Shown here piece after piece: positions 1 through 5,868 of a stretch of 10,893 nucleotides of DNA. The stretch is from Lawsonibacter sp. (lineage in GTDB: Bacteria > Bacillota > Clostridia > Oscillospirales > Oscillospiraceae). Position 1 is the first letter of the stretch. Each line of letters begins with the position of its first letter. Where the stretch lies: positions 1 to 10,893 of the forward strand of contig JAAWLY010000068.1 of assembly GCA_022798155.1 (NCBI GenBank), written 5' to 3'. Below the pieces are notes generated by a model. That model ran no database searches and was not told the origin of the DNA. It was given only the letters and a program-made list of their open reading frames with translations. The position numbers and the translations under genes were made by a program.

Positions 1-2
1 TC

Positions 3-623
3 TCCACCCAGCACTACACCTTCGCCATCAACGCCTTTGTGGAGATGGTGCGCAAGGTGGGGATGGAGGAGTATGAGTTTTCCATGCTGGAGACCCGGAC
101 CTATGAGTGTATTGAAAATGTGCGGGACTACAAGAGCGAGCTTGGCATCCTGTATCTGGACGATTTTAACGAAAAATACCTGACTAAGCTCTTTGACGAG
201 AACAATCTGGAATTCCATCCCCTGCGGGACTGCTCCACCTGCGTCTACCTGTGGGGGGAGCACCCTCTGGCCCGGCGGGAACAGCTCACCATGGCCGACC
301 TGGAGCCCTACCCCTGCATCGCCTTTGAAATCGGCAAACAGAACTCCCTGTTTTTGTCGGAGGAGGTGATGAGCACCTACCAGTACCGCCAGCTGATCCG
401 GGTGGGAGACCGGGCCACGGTGCTCAATCTGATGAAGGGCCTGAACGGCTATACCCTGTGCTCCGGCATCATCTGCCGCCCCCTCAACGGCTCAGAGTAC
501 ACCACCATCCCCCTGGCCGAGGGGGGCGTCATGCACATTGGCTATATCCAGCGCCGGGCCAGCCAACTCAGCCGGTTGGGAAAGCTGTACCTGTCCGAGG
601 TACGCAAGTCCATCCTCCTGTAA
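3..623 (+). CDS. LysR-family transcriptional regulator, C-terminal part (5' end outside window)
   Basis: The frame is open from the window edge to a TAA at 621-623, giving 206 residues. This corresponds to the effector-binding (periplasmic-binding-protein-like) domain of a LysR-type regulator. The N-terminal helix-turn-helix would lie upstream of the window. Family features seen are a segment reading ELGILYLDDFN (the usual 'dlgi' strand), then HPLARREQLTMADLEPYPCIAF, the common 'HPLA...itl.dL..yP.I' block of LysR co-inducer domains, and a GD..T.L.L...GLGYT-like stretch (here KGLNGYTLCSG). An in-frame ATG at 39 is internal to the domain and is not the real start. The gene sits directly upstream of metNIQ on the same strand, with a LysR-type dyad between them, so it plausibly controls methionine or cysteine-compound uptake. 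That role, and the effector, are inference. Confidence 0.85.
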   Translation, partial: STQHYTFAINAFVEMVRKVGMEEYEFSMLETRTYECIENVRDYKSELGILYLDDFNEKYLTKLFDENNLEFHPLRDCSTCVYLWGEHPLARREQLTMADLEPYPCIAFEIGKQNSLFLSEEVMSTYQYRQLIRVGDRATVLNLMKGLNGYTLCSGIICRPLNGSEYTTIPLAEGGVMHIGYIQRRASQLSRLGKLYLSEVRKSILL

Positions 624-636
624 ACATCCGCTTTGT

Positions 637-653
637 TATAGAGAAAAGCTATA
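637..653 (+). promoter_or_regulatory. Candidate LysR-type operator upstream of metN
   Basis: The interrupted dyad TATAG-N7-CTATA contains the T-N11-A core (T639, A651) typical of LysR-regulator boxes. It lies between the LysR gene and metN. Its centre (about 645) is roughly 65 bases before the start point predicted from the TTAACA/TATTCT promoter, which is where LysR activators usually bind. The dyad is seen directly; the assignment to the adjacent regulator is inferred. Confidence 0.45.
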
Positions 654-654
654 G

Positions 655-695
655 CCCGCCCCTGATTTTGGGTATTAACACCTGGGGCGGGTTTT
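655..695 (+). terminator. Probable terminator of the LysR gene (8-bp GC stem, TTTT)
   Basis: CCCGCCCC (655-662) pairs perfectly with GGGGCGGG (684-691) and is followed by TTTT. The 21-base loop is longer than usual and the U run is short, so termination may be partial. The hairpin lies between the LysR-type dyad and the metN start. It could also act as an attenuator if metN is read from further upstream. Confidence 0.5.
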
Positions 696-705
696 GTGCT
701 ATTCT
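675..705 (+). promoter_or_regulatory. Candidate metNIQ promoter
   Basis: TTAACA (675-680) and an extended -10, TGC-TATTCT (-10 hexamer 700-705), are separated by 19 bases. This would start transcription near 712, giving a short leader before the metN ATG at 736. The spacing is long and the -35 overlaps the loop of the LysR terminator hairpin, so this is a moderate call. Confidence 0.35.
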
Positions 706-735
706 TGGAACACGTCAAAGGAAAAGAGGAACGTT

Positions 736-1770
736 ATGATTCAGCTGGAACACGTCTCTAAGCGCTTTGAGGCGGGGAAACAGACCGTGGAGGCCGTCAA
801 GGACGTGACCCTTCACATCGAGAAAGGACAGATTGCCGGCATCATCGGCTTCTCCGGGGCGGGCAAGTCCACCCTGGCCCGGTGCATCAATCTGCTGGAG
901 CGGCCCACCGAGGGGCGGGTCATCATCGGCGGCGAGGAACTCACCTCCATGAGCGAGCGGGCGCTGCGGGAGAAGCGGAAGAAGATCGGCATGATTTTTC
1001 AGCACTTCAACCTCTTCGCCTCCCGCACGGTATACGGCAACGTGGCCTACCCCTTAAAGGGGAGCGGCTACAGCCGGCAGGAGATCGACCGGAAGGTAAA
1101 GTCCCTGCTGGAGCTGGTGGGGCTGTCTGACAAGGCGGAGGCCTATCCCTCCCAACTGTCCGGGGGCCAGAAGCAGCGGGTGGCCATTGCCCGGGCCCTG
1201 GCCAACGACCCGGAGGTCCTGCTCAGCGACGAGGCCACCAGCGCCCTGGACCCGGAGACCACTCAGTCGATCCTCCGGCTGCTGAAAGAGGTCAACCGCA
1301 CCCTGGGTATCACCATCGTCATCATCACCCATGAGATGCAGGTCATCAAGGAGATTTGCCAACGGGTGTATGTGATGGAGAGAGGGCGCGTTGTGGAGGA
1401 GGGCGACGTGTTCCACGTCTTTGCCTCCCCCCAGCAGGCCATCACCCGGCGGTTTGTGGAGAGCACCTCCAACCTCTCCCGCATCCGGGAGCTGCTGGAC
1501 GACCCCGCCCGGCCCATCAAGCTGAAGCCCGGGGACTATCTGCTCCGGCTGAACTACCTGGAGCGCAGCACCTCCGAGGCGCTGATCTCCACCCTGTCCC
1601 GGCAGTTTGAGCTGGATATCAACATCCTGCTGGGCAACATCGAGCTCATCGACGGCAACCCCCTGGGGGGGCTGGTAGTCATCGCCGGGGGCGGCCACGA
1701 CAAGGTGACCGCGGCGGCGGAGTACTTATCTCAGCGCAACGTATTGGTGGAGGTGATTTCCCATGGCTGA
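736..1770 (+). CDS. metN: Methionine ABC transporter ATP-binding protein MetN
   Basis: This 344-residue cytoplasmic ATPase powers import of D/L-methionine through MetI. It shows Walker A GFSGAGKST (38-46), Q-loop Q89 in the family block IGMIFQHFNLFASRTV, signature LSGGQ (141-145), Walker B VLLSDE (161-166) and switch His199. After the ATPase core, residues from about 265 form the NIL regulatory domain, which in E. coli MetN binds methionine and inhibits transport. Length and order match E. coli MetN (343 aa). The ATG at 736 is chosen because AGAGGAA lies just upstream and the protein then begins MIQLEHVSKRF, like other MetN proteins; the upstream in-frame extension to 694 adds residues unlike the family. 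The stop overlaps the metI start by 8 bases, indicating translational coupling. Confidence 0.96.
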   Translation: MIQLEHVSKRFEAGKQTVEAVKDVTLHIEKGQIAGIIGFSGAGKSTLARCINLLERPTEGRVIIGGEELTSMSERALREKRKKIGMIFQHFNLFASRTVYGNVAYPLKGSGYSRQEIDRKVKSLLELVGLSDKAEAYPSQLSGGQKQRVAIARALANDPEVLLSDEATSALDPETTQSILRLLKEVNRTLGITIVIITHEMQVIKEICQRVYVMERGRVVEEGDVFHVFASPQQAITRRFVESTSNLSRIRELLDDPARPIKLKPGDYLLRLNYLERSTSEALISTLSRQFELDINILLGNIELIDGNPLGGLVVIAGGGHDKVTAAAEYLSQRNVLVEVISHG

Positions 1771-2443
1771 GCTGCTCAACCAAATCATTCCCGACGTGGT
1801 GGCCCGGTCGGACCAGCTGTGGCGGGCCTTCTGGGAGACCATCCAGATGGTGGGCATCTCCGGGGCCATCTCTGTGGTGCTGGGCATCCCCTTCGGGGTG
1901 TTCCTGTTTACCACCAAGGAGGGGGGCATCCTCCAGAACCGGCCCGTCAACTTCATCCTGGGCAAAATCTGCGATTTTTTTCGCTCCATCCCTTTTATCT
2001 TACTGGCTATCCTGCTGCTGGGGCTGAGCCGCCTGCTGGTGGGCTCCGGTATCGGCGTCAAGGGCGCCATCATCCCCCTGCTCTTTGGCACCATCCCCTT
2101 CCTGGGCCGGCAGACGGAGAGTGCTCTGGCCGAGGTGCCCTCCGGCCTGATTGAGGCGGCCCAGTCCATGGGCTCCTCCCCCTGGGAGATCATTTGGCGG
2201 GTCTACCTGCGGGAGGCCGTCCCCGGTATCACCCGGGGTGTTACCATCACTCTGGTCTCCCTCATCAACTTCACCGCCGTGGCCGGCACCATCGGCGCGG
2301 GCGGCCTGGGCAACTTTGCCGTGATGTACGGCCACAGCAAGCACCTGCCCCAGATCACCTGGACGGTGATTCTCATCATCGTCATTCTGGTGAGCCTGAT
2401 CCAGTGGCTGGGCACCACCATCGCCAAAAAGGCGGTCCACTAA
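1763..2443 (+). CDS. metI: Methionine ABC transporter permease MetI
   Basis: This 226-residue inner-membrane permease works as a dimer with MetN, moving methionine from MetQ into the cell. About five hydrophobic segments are visible (roughly 24-50, 70-92, 98-115, 158-180 and 198-220). The EAA loop that docks on MetN is at residues 131-150, starting EAAQSMGSSPWEII. Family-typical stretches are FRSIPFILL (73-81), TIPFLGRQTESAL (110-122) and AGTIGAGGLGNFA (174-186). E. coli MetI is 217 aa, so the length fits. The ATG overlaps the end of metN by 8 bases. The gene is followed by a 70-base gap before metQ, without a clear terminator. Confidence 0.95.
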   Translation: MAELLNQIIPDVVARSDQLWRAFWETIQMVGISGAISVVLGIPFGVFLFTTKEGGILQNRPVNFILGKICDFFRSIPFILLAILLLGLSRLLVGSGIGVKGAIIPLLFGTIPFLGRQTESALAEVPSGLIEAAQSMGSSPWEIIWRVYLREAVPGITRGVTITLVSLINFTAVAGTIGAGGLGNFAVMYGHSKHLPQITWTVILIIVILVSLIQWLGTTIAKKAVH

Positions 2444-2513
2444 TTTTATCTGTTCTCCCGCCTTTGAACCGGGATAATGGAATATATATGCCCTATTAAA
2501 GGAGGAACTTAAA

Positions 2514-3401
2514 ATGAAAAAGAAGAATGTACTCTCACTCGCGCTGGCCGCGGCCCTGGCCCTGTCTCTGGCCGCCTGCGGCGGCGGAACCCCCGGCACC
2601 ACCAGCACCCCCAGCAACAGCGGCAGCGGCGGAAGCTCCACCGCCGGCTCCAGCTCCGACGCTCCCAGCGGCGAGGTCACCGTTGTCACCGTAGGCGTGG
2701 TGGGCGCCAACAACCAGCAGTGGGACACCGTCAACGAGTTGCTGGCCAAAGAGAACATCCGCTGCGAGATGGTGGAATTCGCCGAGTACTCCCTGCCCAA
2801 CAACGCCCTGGACGCCGGGGAGATCGACCTGAACGCCTTCCAGCACAAGGCCTATCTCAGCAACGAGATTGAAAAGATGGGCTATGACCTCTCCATTCTG
2901 GGCGACACCATCGTGGCCCCCCTGTCCCTGTACTCCGACAAGATCACCGACGTGAGCGAATTGAAGGAGGGGGACAAGATCGCCGTCCCCAGCGACGCCA
3001 CCAACGAAGGCCGCTGCTTTAAGATTCTGGAATCCGCCGGCCTGCTGGAGGTGGACCCCGCCGCCGGCTACATGCCCGAGCTGAAGGACATCACCTCCAA
3101 CCCCCTGAACCTGGAGTTTGTGGAGGTGGAGGCCTCCAACACCGCCAGCCTCCTGCCCGACGTGGCCGCCGCCTTTGTCAACGGGGCCCACGCCATTGAC
3201 AACGGCCTGAAGCTGGAGGACGCCGTATACACCGAGCAGGTGGAGCCCGGCAGCGACAACCCCTACATCAACATCATCGCCTGCCGCACCGCCGACCTGG
3301 ACAACGAGATCTACAAGAAGGTGCTGGAGGCCTACCAGTCTGAGGAGACCGCCCAGGCCATCCGGGACATCTACCAGGGCACCTACATCCCCGCGTTTTA
3401 A
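2514..3401 (+). CDS. metQ: Methionine-binding lipoprotein MetQ (NlpA family)
   Basis: This 295-residue substrate-binding lipoprotein is anchored outside the membrane and delivers methionine to MetI/MetN. A lipoprotein signal peptide (KKK, hydrophobic core, lipobox LAAC) predicts lipidation at Cys22. A Gly/Ser/Thr/Pro-rich tether follows (about 23-54), then the NlpA domain to the C-terminus. Family motifs are YSLPNNALDAGEIDLNAFQH, AVPSDATNEGR (the 'PNDatNegRaL' block) and VNGAHAIDNGL near the ligand pocket. The ribosome binding site AAAGGAGGAA, 7-8 bases before the ATG, is the strongest in the operon, which fits the need for excess binding protein. Orthologues vary between methionine and related ligands such as cystine or Met-dipeptides, so exact specificity is not proven. 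Confidence 0.95.
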   Translation: MKKKNVLSLALAAALALSLAACGGGTPGTTSTPSNSGSGGSSTAGSSSDAPSGEVTVVTVGVVGANNQQWDTVNELLAKENIRCEMVEFAEYSLPNNALDAGEIDLNAFQHKAYLSNEIEKMGYDLSILGDTIVAPLSLYSDKITDVSELKEGDKIAVPSDATNEGRCFKILESAGLLEVDPAAGYMPELKDITSNPLNLEFVEVEASNTASLLPDVAAAFVNGAHAIDNGLKLEDAVYTEQVEPGSDNPYINIIACRTADLDNEIYKKVLEAYQSEETAQAIRDIYQGTYIPAF

Positions 3402-3404
3402 ATT

Positions 3405-3426
3405 CCTTTTTCTTGCAGGAAAAAGG
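3405..3426 (+). other. Intercistronic stem-loop after metQ (8-bp stem)
   Basis: CCTTTTTC (3405-3412) pairs with GAAAAAGG (3419-3426) around a 6-base loop, directly after the metQ stop. It is A/U-rich and has no following T run on either strand, so it is not a convincing terminator. A role in mRNA 3'-end processing or stability is possible. Confidence 0.4.
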
Positions 3427-3447
3427 AGCCAAAAAGAGCTTTACCGG

Positions 3448-3474
3448 TTTCCACCCCCCAGGCGGGGGTGGAAA
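3448..3474 (+). other. Strong intercistronic hairpin between metQ and the amidohydrolase gene
   Basis: TTTCCACCCCC (3448-3458) and GGGGGTGGAAA (3464-3474) form a perfect 11-bp stem with a 5-base loop. No U run follows (next bases CAAGCATATT). It resembles a stabilising or partly terminating element that would lower expression of the downstream amidohydrolase gene relative to metQ. It ends 29 bases before that gene's start codon. Confidence 0.5.
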
Positions 3475-3503
3475 CAAGCATATTTACGTTGAGGTGAATC
3501 AAT

Positions 3504-4670
3504 ATGGCAATCCATCCGCTGATCGAGCAAGACCGGGACTATATCGTCGCCCTGCGCCGCTGGTTCCACAGCCACCCGGAGCTGAGTATGAAAGAATTTG
3601 AGACTGCCAGGCGTATTGAAGAGGAGCTGAACGCCATCGGCATCCCCACCCGGCGGGTAGGGGGGACCGGGGTGTTGGGCACCATCCACGGCAAGCGGGG
3701 TCCGGGGAAAAAGATTGTCCTCCGGGCGGACACCGACGCCCTGCCCATCCAGGACGAAAAGACCGTCCCCTACGCCTCCACCTGCCCCGGCGTCATGCAC
3801 GCCTGCGGCCACGACGCCCACACCGCCGCCCTCCTGGGGGCCGCCCGGGCCTTGAAAAAGCTGGAGAACTCCTTCTCCGGCGAGATCGCCCTGGTCTTTC
3901 AGCCCGGGGAGGAGTACGGCGCGGGGGCCGTCCTCTTTGTCCGGGACGGGGCCCTGGAGGGGGCGGACCGCTCCTTCGGCGTCCACCTCCAGTCCAACCT
4001 GCCGGTGGGCCAGGTGGCCATGAATCCCGGGGCGGAGAACGCCTCGGTAGACCACTTCACCATCCGCATCTCCGGCAAAAGCGCCCACGTCTCCACCCCT
4101 GAGCTGGGGGCGGACGCCCTCTACGCCGCCGCCCAGATCGTAACCGCCCTCCAGGGACTGGTGGGCCGGCTGAAAAATCCCACCGATCCCGCCCTCATCG
4201 GGGTGGGGGTGCTCCGCTCCGGTGAGGGCTACAACATCGTGGCCCGGGAAGCCGTCATCGAGGGGACGGTGCGCTGCTTCTCGGAGCAGACCCGGGCCAT
4301 GATAAACGGGAAAATCGCCGATGCCGCCCGGAGCGTGGCCGCCCTGTACAACACTACCGCAGAGGTGGAAAACGAGTCCTTCACCCGGGCGCTCATCAAC
4401 GACGCCGGGGTCTACGCCGAGGCCGCCCCTGTTATCGAGCAGGTGGTTGGAAAAGGCAAATTGGTGGCCAAGGAGCTGTCCCTGGGCGGGGACGACATGG
4501 CCGAGATCATCGCCGCTGTCCCCGGGGTATATGCCTTTGTGGGCAGCGGCAGCCAGGCCGTCCCCGGCTCCCAGCTGGCCCACCACACTCCCGGCTTTGA
4601 CATAGACGAGGGCTGTCTGCCCATCGCGGCCAGCCTCTATACGGCCTTCGCGCTGGATCAGTTGACATAA
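3504..4670 (+). CDS. M20-family metal-dependent amidohydrolase (N-acyl-amino acid deacylase type)
   Basis: This 388-residue cytoplasmic enzyme belongs to the M20D/AbgB-hippurate hydrolase-IAA-amino acid hydrolase group, which splits the amide bond of N-acyl amino acids with two metal ions. Family marks are the N-terminal RRWFHSHPELS (18-28), LRADTDALPI (73-82), HACGHDAHT (99-107) with metal ligands Cys101 and His103, QPGEE (133-137) with catalytic/metal Glu136-Glu137, His161, the dimerisation-lid SGKSAHVSTP (190-199) and the C-terminal HHTPGFDID with His361. All expected ligands are present, so it should be active. The ATG follows GAGGTGA. No promoter was seen in the 102-base gap after metQ, so it is probably co-transcribed with metNIQ, and a terminator follows. 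The substrate may be an N-acetyl or other N-acyl sulfur amino acid; that is inferred from context only. Confidence 0.9.
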   Translation: MAIHPLIEQDRDYIVALRRWFHSHPELSMKEFETARRIEEELNAIGIPTRRVGGTGVLGTIHGKRGPGKKIVLRADTDALPIQDEKTVPYASTCPGVMHACGHDAHTAALLGAARALKKLENSFSGEIALVFQPGEEYGAGAVLFVRDGALEGADRSFGVHLQSNLPVGQVAMNPGAENASVDHFTIRISGKSAHVSTPELGADALYAAAQIVTALQGLVGRLKNPTDPALIGVGVLRSGEGYNIVAREAVIEGTVRCFSEQTRAMINGKIADAARSVAALYNTTAEVENESFTRALINDAGVYAEAAPVIEQVVGKGKLVAKELSLGGDDMAEIIAAVPGVYAFVGSGSQAVPGSQLAHHTPGFDIDEGCLPIAASLYTAFALDQLT

Positions 4671-4691
4671 TTCTTCTTTGCTGGAGGAGAG

Positions 4692-4738
4692 ACCACCCCT
4701 GAGTGCTTCTCAGGGGTGGTTTTGTTTTGTATTTTTTC
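4692..4738 (+). terminator. Rho-independent terminator of the metNIQ-amidohydrolase operon
   Basis: ACCACCCCTGAG (4692-4703) pairs perfectly over 12 bp with CTCAGGGGTGGT (4709-4720) around loop TGCTT. A T-rich tail to 4738 follows, ending in TTTTTT. It lies 21 bases after the amidohydrolase stop codon. Confidence 0.93.
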
Positions 4739-4788
4739 CTGGCCTATAGGAGTGGAGATTCCCAGAGAAATGGATATTTTCCTCTTAA

Positions 4789-4795
4789 AGTCGAA
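4789..4795 (+). promoter_or_regulatory. Near-match Spo0A box (AGTCGAA)
   Basis: AGTCGAA matches 6 of 7 positions of the established Spo0A box TGTCGAA. It lies about 80 bases upstream of the predicted spo0A promoter. A single 7-mer can arise by chance; the support is that three near-matches occur in this one control region. Confidence 0.3.
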
Positions 4796-4808
4796 GGATT
4801 GTAATTTT

Positions 4809-4865
4809 ATTCCAATTTTGTAGAAATTTTAGAAAAAATAAGATTCGAAATTCCAATAAATTCCA
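4809..4865 (+). repeat. ATTCCA repeats in the spo0A upstream region
   Basis: ATTCCAAT occurs at 4809-4816 and again at 4850-4857. AAATTCCA occurs twice at exactly 10-base spacing (4848-4855 and 4858-4865), one helical turn apart. Sites phased this way commonly reflect side-by-side binding of a regulator on one face of the DNA. The last copy ends just upstream of the predicted -35. No known factor is recognised. Confidence 0.4.
4844..4850 (-). promoter_or_regulatory. Near-match Spo0A box on the minus strand (TTTCGAA)
   Basis: The reverse complement reads TTTCGAA, matching 6 of 7 positions of TGTCGAA. It overlaps the first phased ATTCCA repeat and lies about 20 bases upstream of the predicted -35. 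Confidence 0.25.
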
Positions 4866-4869
4866 GAAA

Positions 4870-4898
4870 ATGACTTGCATAATCTGCCAAGTTATGAT
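4870..4898 (+). promoter_or_regulatory. Probable sigma-A promoter of spo0A
   Basis: ATGACT (4870-4875) and TATGAT (4893-4898) are separated by 17 bases and would start transcription near 4905, giving a roughly 90-base leader. An overlapping alternative is TTGCAT (4875-4880) with TAAATT (4898-4903), also spaced by 17. In Bacillus spo0A has both sigma-A and sigma-H promoters. A sigma-H-like -35 (AAGGATT, 4794-4800) is visible here but lacks a -10 at normal spacing. Confidence 0.5.
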
Positions 4899-4914
4899 AA
4901 ATTGTATATCGGTA

Positions 4915-4921
4915 GGTCGAA
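4915..4921 (+). promoter_or_regulatory. Near-match Spo0A box in the early spo0A transcript (GGTCGAA)
   Basis: GGTCGAA matches 6 of 7 positions of TGTCGAA and lies about 10 bases downstream of the predicted start point. A Spo0A protein bound here would be expected to repress. Autoregulation of spo0A is well known in Bacillus; for this site it is inference. Confidence 0.3.
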
Positions 4922-4994
4922 ATGCACCGGGGATGCGCGAAGTCGGGAACTTTTGACTGCCAAAACAATATTTTTTGTAAAGGAGAAAATTAGA

Positions 4995-5756
4995 ATGGAG
5001 AGTGCGAAACGGATCGTAGTAGCCGACACAGGCGTGGAATTCCGCAAGAGCCTTGTCCGAACGCTGACAGACGAGCCAGGCCTCCAGGTTGCCGGCGAGA
5101 CGGGAGACGGCCCCGAATTGCTGCGCATGGTGCGGGAGCTAAAGCCCGACGCCCTGGTGATGGAGATGGTTCTCACCGGCATGGACGGGCTGGATGTTCT
5201 GGATGAACTGGCCAAATTCAAAGACCGGCCCCGCATTCTCATCCTGTCCAGCTATATCAAAGGCGGCGTGGTAGACATGGCGGCGGCCAAGGGAGCGGAC
5301 TTCTACATGACAAAGCCCTGCCGGCTCTCTTCGGTGGGTGAGCGGCTGAGGCAGGTGATGTCTCCGGGGGGTCTCGAGCCGGAACAGGACAGCGGACCCA
5401 GCTTAGAAAGTCAGGTAACCGCCATCATTCATGAGGTGGGCGTCCCCGCCCACATCAAAGGCTACCAGTATCTGCGCGAGGCCATCATGATCGCCGTAAA
5501 CGACATGGATGTGATCAACGCGGTGACCAAGGTGCTCTACCCCGAAATCGCCAAGCGTTTCGGCACCACCGCCAGCCGGGTAGAGCGGGCCATCCGCCAC
5601 GCCATCGAGGTGGCCTGGGATCGGGGCGACCTGGAGACTTTGCAAAAGTATTTTGGCTACACCGTCTCCAACGCCAAGGGCAAGCCCACTAACTCTGAGT
5701 TCATTGCCATGATTGCCGACCGCCTCCAGCTGGAGCGGAAGAAGCGAACAAAATAA
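4995..5756 (+). CDS. spo0A: Spo0A-type sporulation response regulator with altered phospho-acceptor site
   Basis: This 253-residue protein is the master regulator of entry into sporulation. Residues 1-122 form the receiver and about 140-253 the Spo0A DNA-binding domain. The latter is nearly canonical, with HEVGVPAHIKGYQYLREAI, the recognition helix TTASRVERAIRHAIEVAW (191-208) and KPTNSEFIAM (230-239). The receiver is odd. The phospho-acceptor position (Asp56 in B. subtilis) is Glu57, codon GAG at 5163-5165, in ALVMEMVLTGMDG. The second metal-binding acidic residue (B. subtilis Asp11) is Thr12, in VVADTGVEF. Asp11 (equivalent to Asp10), Ser85 (T84 position) and Lys107 are kept. The ATG is chosen for its ribosome binding site AAAGGAG, 9 bases upstream; the in-frame extension to 4875 lies in the promoter region. 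Family identity is certain; phosphorylation control is doubtful. Confidence 0.94.
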   Translation: MESAKRIVVADTGVEFRKSLVRTLTDEPGLQVAGETGDGPELLRMVRELKPDALVMEMVLTGMDGLDVLDELAKFKDRPRILILSSYIKGGVVDMAAAKGADFYMTKPCRLSSVGERLRQVMSPGGLEPEQDSGPSLESQVTAIIHEVGVPAHIKGYQYLREAIMIAVNDMDVINAVTKVLYPEIAKRFGTTASRVERAIRHAIEVAWDRGDLETLQKYFGYTVSNAKGKPTNSEFIAMIADRLQLERKKRTK

Positions 5757-5760
5757 TTTC

Positions 5761-5789
5761 TTGCCTTTTCGCCTGAAATCTGCTATATT
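5761..5789 (+). promoter_or_regulatory. Sigma-A promoter with extended -10 for the TSCPD gene
   Basis: TTGCCT (5761-5766) is followed by a 17-base spacer and TGC-TATATT (hexamer 5784-5789), an extended -10. Transcription would begin near 5796, about 70 bases before the ATG at 5869. No terminator is obvious between spo0A and this promoter, so some read-through is also likely. Confidence 0.65.
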
Positions 5790-5818
5790 TTTACTATCAT
5801 ATCCGCAAAAGATAAAGC

Positions 5819-5844
5819 GCCGGTCTCCCTGACGTGAAACCGGC
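5819..5844 (+). other. Leader hairpin upstream of the TSCPD gene
   Basis: GCCGGT (5819-5824) pairs with ACCGGC (5839-5844) around a 14-base loop within the predicted 5' untranslated region. It has no U run and lies upstream of the ribosome binding site, so its role, if any, is unknown. Confidence 0.25.
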
Positions 5845-5868
5845 CGCAGAAAGAGAGGCGAATCGGCA

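Larger units (their letters stand above)
4739..4994 (+). other. AT-rich control region upstream of spo0A
   Basis: No gene is seen between the amidohydrolase stop (4670) and spo0A (4995). After the terminator the composition changes abruptly to AT-rich, unlike the GC-rich genes. The stretch holds a sigma-A-like promoter (4870-4898), three near-matches to the Spo0A box TGTCGAA and three ATTCCA repeats. The leader from about 4905 to 4994 shows only weak short hairpins. Confidence 0.6.

Noticed and set aside
624..735. SAM (S-box) or T-box riboswitch upstream of metNIQ
   Set aside because: The 112-base gap holds only an 8-bp GC hairpin and a short dyad. None of the conserved S-box core or T-box motifs is visible, and the space is too small for the full structures.
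694..735. Upstream start for metN at 694
   Set aside because: It would add 14 residues unlike MetN and overlap the predicted promoter. The ATG at 736 has a good ribosome binding site and matches the family N-terminus.
2444..2513. Internal promoter before metQ (TTGAAC at 2464 with downstream TATATATG)
   Set aside because: The -10-like element falls at poor spacing and in a generally AT-rich ribosome-binding-site region, so the evidence is too weak to list.
3441..4586. 381-residue frame on the minus strand opposite the amidohydrolase gene
   Set aside because: It mirrors a GC-rich gene with full family motifs on the + strand. The product is a Gly/Pro/Val-rich low-complexity sequence with no recognisable domain, a typical shadow.
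4794..4826. Sigma-H promoter of spo0A
   Set aside because: AAGGATT at 4794 resembles a sigma-H -35, but the nearest GAAA-type -10 lies about 18 bases further on, beyond the usual 11-14-base spacing.
4875..4994. Extended spo0A frame starting at 4875
   Set aside because: It runs through the promoter and leader, has no ribosome binding site at its start, and adds residues with no Spo0A similarity. AAAGGAG sits just before the ATG at 4995.
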